Shown piece after piece: positions 35,626 through 45,969 of a stretch of 64,000 nucleotides of DNA (its first letter is position 1; each line of letters opens with the position of its first letter). Where the stretch lies: positions 156,068,062-156,132,061 of the forward strand of contig NC_057862.1 of assembly GCF_019393635.1 (NCBI RefSeq), given 5' to 3'. Source of the DNA: Dromiciops gliroides (lineage: Eukaryota; Chordata; Mammalia; Microbiotheria; Microbiotheriidae). The position numbers and the translations under genes are program-made. Below the pieces are notes generated by a model. It was not told where the DNA came from, did not search any database, and saw only the letters and a list, made by a program, of their open reading frames with translations.

Positions 35626-36830
35626 TGCTTACAATATTTTTTCCACAACCTGAGAACTCTAGAATTTAGCTTAATATTCCTGGGAGTTTTCATTTTGGAA
35701 TTTTAGGAAGTGATTGGTAGATTCTTTCCATTTCTATTTTGTCCTCTGCTTCTAAAATATCTGGGCAATTTACCTCTACAATTTCTTGAAATATGATGTC
35801 TAGGATCTTTTTTTTTTAAATCATGGCTTTCAGGCACCCCCATAATTCTTATATTATCTCCCCCCAATCTATTCTCTAGGCCAGTTGTTTTTCCAATGAG
35901 ATATTTCACATTTTCTTCTATTTTTTCATTCTTTTGACTTTATTGTTATTGTTTCTTAATGTCTCATGGAACCATTAGCTTCCACTTGACCAACTCTAAT
36001 TTTTAAGGATCTATTTTCTTCAGGGAAGTTTTTTGCCTTTTTTCCCCATTTGGCCAATTCTGGTTTGGGGGGAGTTATCTTCTTCAGTATTTTTGTGCCT
36101 CTTTTACCAAGCTGCTAATTCTCTTTTCAAAATTATTTTGTATTGTTCTCATTGTTTTTCCCAATTTTTCCACCACCATTTTAAATCTATTTTTAAAAAT
36201 CTTTTTTAGTTCTTTTTTAAGCTCCTCTATGAATTCTTGTTGGGCATTTTTCTTTGAGGTTTTGCTTGTAGATATTTTTGCATCATTATCGTCTAAGTTT
36301 GTGTCTTGAGTTTCCCTGTCATCACAGTAGCTTTTTGTAGTCAGTTTCTTTTTTGTTGTTTGCGCATTTCTACCTTATTTCTTGACTTTGACTTCTGTTA
36401 GAGTTGGGCTTTGCTCACCTGGGGATTGGGGGGGGGGGTTCACTGTACTAAGCTTCAGACTTTTTTGTGCTGATGTTTTCACAGCTAGTACTGAGAATCT
36501 GTAGGTTTCTGGTTCTTCCAAGGTAGTATGATCCGGACAGAAGTATGGCCACTGCTCGCCTGGTCTGCATTTTGGTCCTTACCCAAGAAGGGCCCCTACT
36601 CCCTTGCAACAGCCAGCACTGTGCTCCAGGACACATCTACCCCAATATCACAGACCCATTTTTCTTATCCCTCCATGTGGGTAGGAAAAATGTCTCACCT
36701 TGACCTTTTGTCGGCTATGGCACTCCAGATTTCAATTTGACGTGTTATTTTAAAGTTGTTTGGAGGGGAATACAGGGGAGAGTTTATATGTAATACTCCC
36801 TTTACCATCTTGGTCCCATCTCTCTTTTCT

Positions 36831-37097
36831 TAACCTAGAAATTCTGGTTTCTTCACAATATGACATTTTCTAGTGATGAACCTCCGACCCCTCTTCCAAG
36901 TAGTTCACAAAACTCAAAAAAGAAAAAGGCTATTTATAGGTGAAACAATACAAATATAATTCATATAAAGGTTCATTAAACCTGTCAATAGGCAAAATTT
37001 TCCAATACATCCCTTGCTGGAGATCTCAAACATTTAGTCATGCCTTGAGTTCTCAGGAGATAGTATCAATTGTTGCTCCCTACTACCACCCTTTCTA
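36831..37097. other. Intergenic, nothing recognised
   Basis: No gene or repeat family recognised. Confidence 0.5.
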
Positions 37098-37112
37098 CTC
37101 TTTACAATTCTT

Positions 37113-37260
37113 TTTTTTTTTTTTAGTGAGGCAATTGGGGTTAAGTGACTTGCCCAGGGTCACACAGCTAGTAAGTGTTAAGTGTCTGAGGCCAGATCCG
37201 AACTCAGGTCCTCCTGACTCCAGGGCCGGTGCTCTATCCACTGTGCCACCTAGCTGCCCC
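37113..37260 (-). mobile_element. WSINE1-type CORE-SINE, 15-bp duplication
   Basis: Poly(T), GTGAGGCAATTGGGGTTAAG to CACCTAGCTGCCCC. CTCTTTACAATTCTT at 37098-37112 recurs at 37261-37275. Confidence 0.97.
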
Positions 37261-37275
37261 CTCTTTACAATTCTT

Positions 37276-38164
37276 AACAGAGAATGTTACCACATTAATT
37301 CCCACATCATTCTGCCTCCAATTATCTGTGATTCAGAGGAAGTGGTACTACAGGCCTTTTTTTCCCTTAGAAGAGGAGCCTCTCTGTTATTATAAGTTCT
37401 GTTTCCATATTGCAAAGTGGAGGATATTTCAGTTTCCTTGTTGCACAAGAGACACATGTTCTCTTTGTGTAGAATTCAAAGGCAATGCTATATCAAATTG
37501 AATCCACTCCAAAAACAGTCCCTTGTATTATGGGTCCCACTGCTTCTGATTTCACACAAAAGTCCTACTACAAATTAGGAACAAAATGACCCCTCTCATG
37601 TCTTATCTGGGTCTCCATCCCTTCCTCAGTGTAAAATATTTTGGGGCATGTGGAAGAATTTCCCATCTATGTCAACACTTACAGTGGGTATAGAACCTTA
37701 AGGAAATTTCTAATTCCTCCCTAATTATATTCCTCTAGCCCTAGGACCAACTGGATGGGGTTATTCACATTACCCAGAGCTGCTTCCCATCACCTCTCTA
37801 CTAAGGTTGGAGAGCGAAAAACTCCATGGTGTTACTGTGCACCAGAGGGGACAAAGCCCCCCAGTCCCCAATATTAGTAACATCTTCAGCTTTATAAATT
37901 GGTAAAAATAGCAGGGACATGATTAGCTCAAAGTTACATAACAAATCATTAAACAATCCAGAAATGTCAATCTGAGAATGAGAAAAATGGGACTTTACCA
38001 AGTAATGCCACTTTTTTTTTTTTTAGCAATGAGGAAATTGAGGCCCAGAGAGATAAAATGACCATAACTCCTTATGCAGTTTGCTACCTAACCATTAAAT
38101 CATATTCCTTCATTTGTCTTTAAAGGTTTTTTCCCTACACCTTGCCATCCAATAAAATATATCT
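37276..38164. other. Intergenic, one weak MIR remnant
   Basis: 38028-38060 (GCAATGAGGAAATTGAGGCC) looks like an antisense MIR core. The rest is not recognised. Confidence 0.5.
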
Positions 38165-38167
38165 TCA

Positions 38168-38475
38168 AGTATCAGAGAAGCTAGGTAGTACAGTGAATAG
38201 AGCACTGATCCTGGAGTCAAGAGGACCTGAGTTCAAATCTCACCTCAGACACTTACTAGCTATGTGACCCTGGGCAAGTCACTTAACCCCAATAGCCGTA
38301 AACATCCAGGGCCATTTTCAATCATCCTGATATATATCTTGACCCAGATGGCTCTGGAGGTGAAAGTGAGGTTGCACAGCTCTCCCTCACATAAAAATCC
38401 AATTCAGTGCAAGTCATGACATCACCCCAATGCCATGGCCCTACTCAAGAACAAAGGATAAACAACAAGATCTTT
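38168..38475 (+). mobile_element. Composite tRNA/CORE SINE with RTE-like 3' module
   Basis: Head AGAAGCTAGGTAGTACAGTG, CTTACTAGCTATGTGACCCT, then a second module CATCCAGGGCCATTTTCAAT, GATGGCTCTGGAGGTGAAAG, AAGTCATGACATCACCCC and AACAACAAGA. The distal half is shared with 18450-18610, which lacks the tRNA head. Confidence 0.8.
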
Positions 38476-38789
38476 AAGTATCATACTTGGAGAATCATGC
38501 TATCAACTACCCCTTTTTGACTTCAACAATTCTCACTGATTTTCGTAGCAGAAACAAGTTGGGCAAAACAAGCTGCCCACAGAACCCACTAAATATACCT
38601 TGGGGCAAAAGGAGAGAAAACTGAGACTGATTCCTACTTTTCCATCCTGATAAATGAAATATAGGGTGAGTACACCTTCGGTGCTTCTTCATTCACTACA
38701 TCCTCATCCACTACTTAGTGTTGGTTCATTTCCCATAGATTGGATAAGAAAACAATCCAAAAAAGCTTATAAGGAAACCTCAAAATTCA

Positions 38790-39090
38790 TCAACTCATTC
38801 CTTCCTTTCTTCATTCATCTTTCATTTAAAAATATTTACCAAGCACCTACTGTATACTATGGAGGATACAAAAGAGTACAAGACTCAGTTCTTTTCCAGG
38901 AGATGACAAACTAGCAGACAAAACAGATGCCCAAATAATAACTCCAAGGTAGCATATAATAGGTGCATGGGTAAAGTGTATTACAGGAGGAACTCAAAGG
39001 AAGAGTTCACTTCTGGATGATCAAGTTGGCATTTGGACCTGAAGAATGGATAGAATTTTTTGAGGAAGGAATGAAGTGAAAGGGCCTGCT
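38790..39090. repeat. Ancient interspersed repeat (L3/MIR-like)
   Basis: AAATATTTACCAAGCACCTA and GGAGGATACAAAAGAGTACA correspond to the motif at 18705-18760. More diverged. Confidence 0.5.
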
Positions 39091-39139
39091 TAGTAGAATG
39101 GACAGAAGTGGAAAAATCCTAAGCTTTTCATTATTTCCA

Positions 39140-39400
39140 CTTCACCAACCAAGTCCTCCTTGCTGGTCAAAACCATGATTAGAAGAATATTTTCCTTACT
39201 ATTTCTTCTACCTTCTGTTTTAAATTACCATTAGCTTTCAAATATTCAACCTGTTCTGGGTCCACCTGAGTATACTATAATCTAGCAATCATGTTTCCAT
39301 CTTGCCCCCAAGGATAACATGAGAAACTTTGTCAAATGCCTTACTTAAATCTAGGAACACTATGTCTACAACATTCTCTTGATTTACCTGTTAAAAGCGG
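39140..39400 (-). mobile_element. CR1/L3 LINE reverse-transcriptase fragment
   Basis: The reverse complement of the stretch near 39327-39355 reads LDLSKAFDKVS, the RT motif A block typical of CR1/L3-clade LINEs. Surrounding text (TTTCCATCTTGCCCCCAAGG) fits the same element. Stops are frequent. Confidence 0.7.
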
Positions 39401-39419
39401 GGGAAAAGTTTAGTCTGCC

Positions 39420-40165
39420 ACCTTTTAAAATGAAATTTTCCATTTATTGTAAAATAAATTTTTATTAACATTTTGTTTTTAGAACCCCTATATTTCCCAA
39501 TAAAAAGGAGAAAACAGCCACACAGTTCAGCAAAACTAACCAATATATTTTAAAGTGTGACAATTGCAGTGTTCCACACTCCATATTCCCTTACCTCTGC
39601 CAAGAATTTGTGGGAGGAACCTTCTCATATCTCTTTGGGATCAAACTTGTAATTATAATTTCATAGCATTCAGTTTCAATTAGTTTATTGCTGTCGTAAT
39701 AGCCTATTATAATCTTTGTTTATATTTCTAGTTCTTACTTAACTACATTAGTTTATGTTTTCTCATGCTTCTATGTATTTATCATATTCATTTTTTCCTT
39801 TCAGAACAGTAATATTCTATTATTTTCACAGACTACATTTGTTTAGCCATTTCCCACTTGATATTTTGTTGTTGGGTTTCTGCTACCACAAAAAGTGCTG
39901 GCATAAATACTTTAGTGTATATAGGAACCCCTTTTTTGTTACTTTTCTCCTTGGGGAATACATCTAGCAGCAAAATCTCTGGGTCAAAGGCATAAACATT
40001 TTAGTCACTTTCTTTGCTTTATTCCAAATTGCTTTCCAGAATAGTTGGAACAACTCAGAACTCCACAATGCATTAACATACTTACCTTCCCACAAGTCCC
40101 TAAATATTGACAACCTTTTGTCATCTTTGTATATTTGCTAGATATGAAGTGAAACCTCAAAGTTT
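39420..40165 (-). mobile_element. L1 3' end, antisense, older
   Basis: ACTACATTTGTTTAGCCATT, GTGCTGGCATAAATACTTTA, TCTCTGGGTCAAAGGCATAA and TTCCAAATTGCTTTCCAGAA follow the same order as 5.95-6.1, 19.4-19.7 and 51.2-51.4 kb. Confidence 0.8.
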
Positions 40166-42807
40166 TGGTTTTTTATTGGCATTGAGAGAGGCAGGATTGG
40201 AAGGGACAGAGAAGGAAAAGGAGAGATTCTTTGGCCCTTGTCATTCAACTTGTTCGTTAGCATCCAATGGATCAGTCTCTCTCTTAGATGTTTTGGAACA
40301 GGTTGAATGAACAGGCCCAAGCAGTATGATTAATGAATAGATGTCAAGTTGTTTCAGGTGAAATGTTCTAGAGCTTTCTTCCTTGGTACTGTTCTTTACA
40401 ACATTTTTATTAATTACTAGGACGAAAGCAGAATTGGTATACTTGGTAAATTTAAATAGGATACAATGCTAGGAAAAGGTATAACCGATATAGTGAATGA
40501 CAGAATCAAAACCAAAGCTCTCAAGGAAAAAAAAATAAATGGACAGACGTACGTGCAAATAATTAAATAATTGGATAACTAAACAATTAAATAACTAACC
40601 AAGTAAATAAATAAATGAAAGAACAAATAGAGTGTGTGTGTGTTGGGGGTGGGGTAAAGATCTCAAGAGACTACCATAATCATCAGACTCACTAATAAAA
40701 TGAAATTAATAGGTATTACCACAATTAAAGAAGCAAACTAATCAACTTTTGGGGACAGGAAGACAGGGGCTGCAGCCAACAGTTCTAATAGAGGTGGCAA
40801 TTTTTCTTCAAAATCCAAGGCTGCCTGAAGCACTAAATGAAAGCAAAGAGAGCCAGAAACTCTGGACAAGTGTGTGTTATAGGCTAAGTAAGCCTTTTGG
40901 GTCATGAACATCTTTGACACTCTTGTGAAACCTATGAATACCTTCTTAGAATGTTTTTAAATGCATAAAAAACCTAGAATTACAAAGTGAACAATTAAAT
41001 TGAAGCAGTTACCCTAAATAAATGAATGAATGAATAAATAAGGACTTCCTAAAATCCATCCACTGAATGTCAGGTTAATAAAACTCATGGACTAGACCAT
41101 TATATTACAGAGGTGAATTTCTTCAAAGGAGTTAAAAACCCAGTAGTATCACTTTGTGGTACACACAGCAGTGTGGCCCCAGCAGAGTTTAGTGTTTCTA
41201 GAAAGAACTCTTAACCATCATGTGTCAATTTATTTCTATGAAAAAAAAATTATTCTGAACTCCAAATGACTTTGATATGAACTTTTTAAGCAGTACTCCT
41301 TTGGAAATGAGGGAATGCTTGGACCTCTAATGGGGAATCAGAAGTATCTGGGAAAATTCTGGGAGAATTTCTAGGTTGGTAAACCTAGAAAAAGAGAAGT
41401 TGGGCTTATTGTTGTTTGGTTGAGATCCAAGATAGCATTTTGAATCAAAAAATGGAGAAAGAAAGTACAAGCAAAGGAAACAACAATCTAGTTCTTCTTT
41501 GGACTCCTTTCCTTTATGTTACCTTTGGTATCCTTAGAAGCAGGGTCAACTGTGGGAAGAATGGGTTAGAACTATTTCCTTTCTTTATTTCCTTTCTTTC
41601 CATTCATCTCAAACTCTAGGTTAATATCACCTAAGTCAACTTCATATGGGGCCCATAAAAAGAGGGAATTCCCACATCTGCTGGACATGATTTAGGGATT
41701 ATTGGGGGAGCAGGGGTGGGGAGGAAGGGAATTCATAAGCATTCTTCTCCTTCATTAGATATTCACTTGAAGACTCAGAATTTAAACTAACTCATAACAT
41801 TGGTTCCTACCCCTCTTCTGTTAGACAAATTAGATATTAATAAAGGTTTTTTTTTCCCCCAAATTCTCTCTCGTTCTAGAGAATGAACTTTCTTACAGAA
41901 AATATAGAGGGAGAGACTGACCAAAAAGTTCTGAAGAAACAGAAAAAATTGAGTATTAAGGAATTAGTTTCAAGGCTTGCAAGCCATGTGACTATATCAA
42001 TGTGTGTGGCATCACTAGGTCAAAGTAAAACCCTTTTAAGCTATCTCAAGCCCTGTTTTTTACCTTAGGTTCTGCTGCAATGTAGTGGTCACATACACAA
42101 TAAAAATAATAAGGTTGTATACTGACCATTTTAATAAATAGTGTTTTGGATAGCCATAGGTAGCTAATCCTCTTAAATATATCTCTCCATAACAGATGAT
42201 TTCACACAAAGATGTGTTTAGTAGCTGGGGAATGTTCCTCAATATAAACGGATCGCATCAAATAAAGATGGTTTTAAAGGGAATAATACCGCTTGGGTAT
42301 TAGGACCGAATAACCAAGACAATTCAGTATGAAAAATCCTCATGCTCATGAGAGCAACAGCCGTTTGAGCGGTATGAATCAGCTTGAATACTTACTAGTT
42401 GAGTTGGAAGCAGTGGGACATTCCCCACTTCTCCCACCACTTGTACTGAGAAGACTGTTATTTTTAATTGTGCATAAATGAGAGGCTCAAAATCCCATAA
42501 GAAGTGAGACAATGTTTGTGAGGCAGCAATGTGGAGGGAAATATAAAAAGGTAGCAGTTGGGCTTTTATTTTGGCATAGCATACATTTTATCAGGAAGAG
42601 TCTGAATAAGAAGTAGTTTCATTTTTAAACCATGCGAAGAATTTTTAAAGCAGACCATAAGGTGCCACATGAGTTTGCAACAATCAAGGGATCCCAAGAA
42701 CATAAAGTCACAATGTCTAGTTGTTTAACTTATGAAAAAGAAAAATCTTTGCATTCAACTATGTTAAAGCTATGCTGCCTTCATACTCCTGTATTAAAGA
42801 TACCACC

Positions 42808-42810
<3 letters not shown>
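40166..42810. other. Intergenic, largely unique
   Basis: No gene or familiar repeat recognised over 2.6 kb; AT-rich with short (TAAA)n runs near 40560-40620 and 41020-41040. Open frames (41416-41619, 42632-42877) have no family cues. Confidence 0.5.

Positions 42811-42860
<50 letters not shown>
42811..42860. repeat. (CA)n microsatellite
   Basis: About 25 uninterrupted AC units. Confidence 0.97.
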
Positions 42861-42862
<2 letters not shown>

Positions 42863-43124
42863 TTTTTGAAAGTCTGAGGGTAAGGGACATGTTGCAAATA
42901 TTAAGAAAGTTCAAGTTGAGAAATTTTTAGAATTATATTACCAGACACACTTCAATATTAATGAAAATAAAGCACACTGTAAACACAGAAACAGCAATTG
43001 TAGACTTTCTTTATCCAGGCAATAAATATTGGAGAGTCTTCTCAGATTCCTATTAGATACTAACATGGGCATCAATTCAAGAGATATCTCAAGAGGAATT
43101 AAGAACTTGTTAACATCATCTGTA

Positions 43125-43315
43125 GAGGCAGAACAATGCAATAAAGGCTACCGAATTAAGAGTCCAAAACCTGAAATCGTGTTCCATTTCTGTCACTAAT
43201 TAGTAATGTGACCTTGAACAAGTCTCTTCATTTCTCTGAACTGGTTCCCTAATCTGTAAAATGAGAACTGGAGGATCTCTAACACCCTGTTCCAGCTTAA
43301 CATTTGCTGATCATT
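43125..43315 (+). repeat. MIR-type CORE-SINE
   Basis: GTGACCTTGAACAAGTCTCT, CTAATCTGTAAAATGAGAAC and GGAGGATCTCTAACACCCTG are in MIR order. Confidence 0.8.
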
Positions 43316-43579
43316 CTCTCTCTCTGTGGACTGTTCCTACTTCAAGGGTGTCAAGCATGTTGTAAAGAATTCACTTAGCCTGTTCATCAGGGCTAATTTC
43401 ACAGCAATGAGGTTCTGTCATATAGTTTTGAATTGTGAACATTTAAAATTTTTTACATTAGTAACATAGAAAATGCAATTCTTCAATCAATTACATGTGC
43501 AAATTGTAGGAAAACATAGGTGAGATTTCACTGAATTTGCAACGGTTACTTTTTCTTGGAAGATAAAAGACATTTATTT

Positions 43580-43694
43580 AAAAATAAATCCCTTCCAATA
43601 CCACAGTGACCCTGATCATCTCCAAAGCTATTGGCAAGTATGGTTTCCCGCAGTGAAATCTCAACATTAGAATGTAGGAGGCTACTTTGATTTC
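43580..43694 (+). repeat. 115-bp duplicated element, copy A
   Basis: Aligns with 44954-45068 over its full length with few gaps: shared runs include CCTGATCATCTCCAA, TGAAATCTCAACATTA and CTACTTTGATTTC. By eye identity is above 80%. Family not recognised. Confidence 0.85.
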
Positions 43695-44323
43695 CTACAG
43701 GTACCACTTTTAAAGTGGCCTCCACTGTATTATTTCAGCCCATAAGAAAATTATTACTTAATGATGCATAAAACTAATTATTATGAAACAAGACTGAATT
43801 TGTATGGCACTTGCTCACAATGTGGAAAATCACACTTTTTCATGCCCTATTTTCTTTTAAGATGTGTGCCCTTTCTCTATCATCTAATGTGTTCTGTATA
43901 TATAAAAATAAATACTCTTCACAGCAGGGTCCTGGCTTGGAGGCTTCAGAATCCAATAAAAGAGTCCTGTAGTTTAATGGCCCTTAAATGCTCAACATCT
44001 TTTTCACTTAATGTAAAATCCATCTGATCTAATAGCTGTGACTGAATCATAGATATATAATTTTTTCTATTAAATGTTAATTTTCTGACTTGGCAGAGCA
44101 ATAGAAGCTATAAATTATTAAGAAGGCAATAACCTCTATAAACTCTTTGCAGAATTCACAATATTCCCAAGGCTGCTATTTTTTTTTAAATTGCAAACTA
44201 GCTTTAAAAATAAAATAAAAATTGAGTCCATTAAGTACAACAATTTGGTGCCAACTATCAATTATAAGAAACATTATTTTTATTGATGTTTCTTCCACTG
44301 TTTCACTGAATAGAATTATATAT

Positions 44324-44363
<40 letters not shown>

Positions 44364-44953
44364 TTATTTATATCTAGGAAAACAACCCTCACTGGTCTGG
44401 ACTGTATTTTATTTACATGGGACATTTTTGTGACCTTCCCTTTTTGCTTGAATTCATTCATCACCGATGTTTGTTCAGGATGGCATAAATAATAAAAATG
44501 TCCTTTTAATACACAGGTGATGCCATATACCTAATTATGCTAAGTACATGCATTACTCCTGCGAAGGAAGGTTTGTTGGGGGATGTCAGTGTTACCACAG
44601 AAGCCTGTCCTTTTTTTTTCTACTTTGCATTCTTGATTTCAGCTAAAAGTCCAAACAGAAAGAATCAGACACTATGCAACAAGAAGCATGTTAACATTTA
44701 ACTGATGTAGCTGGTTTAGACATTCCTGCATATCACGGAATCAAGGGAGAACCGGAATATCAAATTATTATTATTTTTTTATTTTGTGGCTTCTAAGAAA
44801 CAAATTCTTCAGTGTAAATAGCACCTGTTTGCAATTCTAACTTTTGCTCTTTCTTTCTTTCTGTCATCATAAAGGACATTGATCCTGAATAGGAGAGCAG
44901 GCTACTTAACATCATTCCAATGGGGGGGGGGGGATCCATGCAAATATACAACC
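43695..44953. other. Intergenic spacer with (TG)n at 44327-44360
   Basis: The spacer between the two duplicated elements. Contains a TG microsatellite and a G-run at 44922-44932; nothing else recognised. Confidence 0.6.
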
Positions 44954-45068
44954 ACAAATAAATCCTTTTCAATCCTATGGTGATCCTGATCATCTCCAAT
45001 GCTACTACAAGTATGATTTCCTGAAATGAAATCTCAACATTACAGTGCAGTAGACTACTTTGATTTCA
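44954..45068 (+). repeat. 115-bp duplicated element, copy B
   Basis: Direct-repeat partner of 43580-43694, about 2.9 kb downstream of the UACA stop. Similarity ends abruptly at both sides of the block. Confidence 0.85.
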
Positions 45069-45969
45069 TATTAAAGTATATTATATCAAATGATTTTAAA
45101 CTCTGCAAAAAGTAGCTTTCCTCTAAATATTAGTTAATAAACTAGAACTTGGTGGGAGGAGGAGGAAGAAGGAACAGATAAAAGCTTTCACAATACACTA
45201 TGTTGTGGGTTTTTGTGTTTTGTTTCGTTTTTTTAAAGGCATTAGGAAGTATTGGTTTTTCCCTGGCCCTGGAATAGTTTAAAATAATTAACTCAATGGC
45301 ATTACCCAATCATCAAGTCCTGAGAAACCAAGTCTTAAAGTCTACTTTTTTCTGTATTAGGTCAAATAAAGTGAAGAATATCAATGGCTTGATAGATACA
45401 TAGCTATGGGTAGGGATGTCTTTAAGTCCTTATAAGGGAGCAGCTGGTATTAAGTAAAAACCAATCATCCTTCTGAGTTAGAGGGTTTTAAGAGCAGAGA
45501 CAAGCAAATACATTTGGAATAACAGGAAAATTCAAGTAATGTGAAACTTTGTCAGAATACAGTGAGAATAGCCCACCCTAAAATCAAGCCAAATTCATTT
45601 TGAGAATTAGAGCAGCACTGGTAGAGTTAACATACACATTCAGCACAATACTAAAAATTAACATACTTTTTTATGTAGGTGTTTGATCTCCTAATTTATT
45701 GAACCCTTCTTTTTAGGACACTGGTTTGTTAACAAAGAAAATTAGATTTTTTCCCCCTATCAGATAGAAAAGGGGAAAGACAGAATGAGAGAGACACTAA
45801 GGAAACGTCATTAATGTGCTATAATAAAACAGAACTTTTGCAGCTTTTAGAGAACACTCACCAAACCCTGGTCAATGATTTGTTTTACTTTTAACCATAT
45901 GTTCACACCACACAATCCTTCTAAAACATAAGTGAAGAAAAACCAAAACCATCCATTAGATATGATCAA

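Larger units (their letters stand above)
31490..36830 (-). mobile_element. Antisense L1 with both ends, internally deleted and multiply invaded
   Basis: Left end is L1 3' UTR antisense (TCTAGTTTTTTATTTTGAAT, TTGAGAAGGCAAGCAATATG). ORF2-end text runs to about 32.12 kb, then jumps to sequence homologous to about 53.38 kb of the other L1, so much of ORF2 is missing. ORF1 antisense lies at 35.64-36.25 kb (reverse complement of CCAGTTGTTTTTCCAATGAG encodes LIGKTTG). The right end carries the L1 5' end (reverse complement GACCAAGATGGTAAAGGGAG). Insertions within it: SINE 32608-32752, EEF2 retrocopy, and sense L1 34119-35621. Confidence 0.85.

Noticed and set aside
34910..35653. 247-residue open frame that looks like a small coiled-coil gene
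   Set aside because: It is a fusion of SINE sequence, L1 ORF1 and a (TA)n tract produced by nested insertion; the duplications show it is not a gene.
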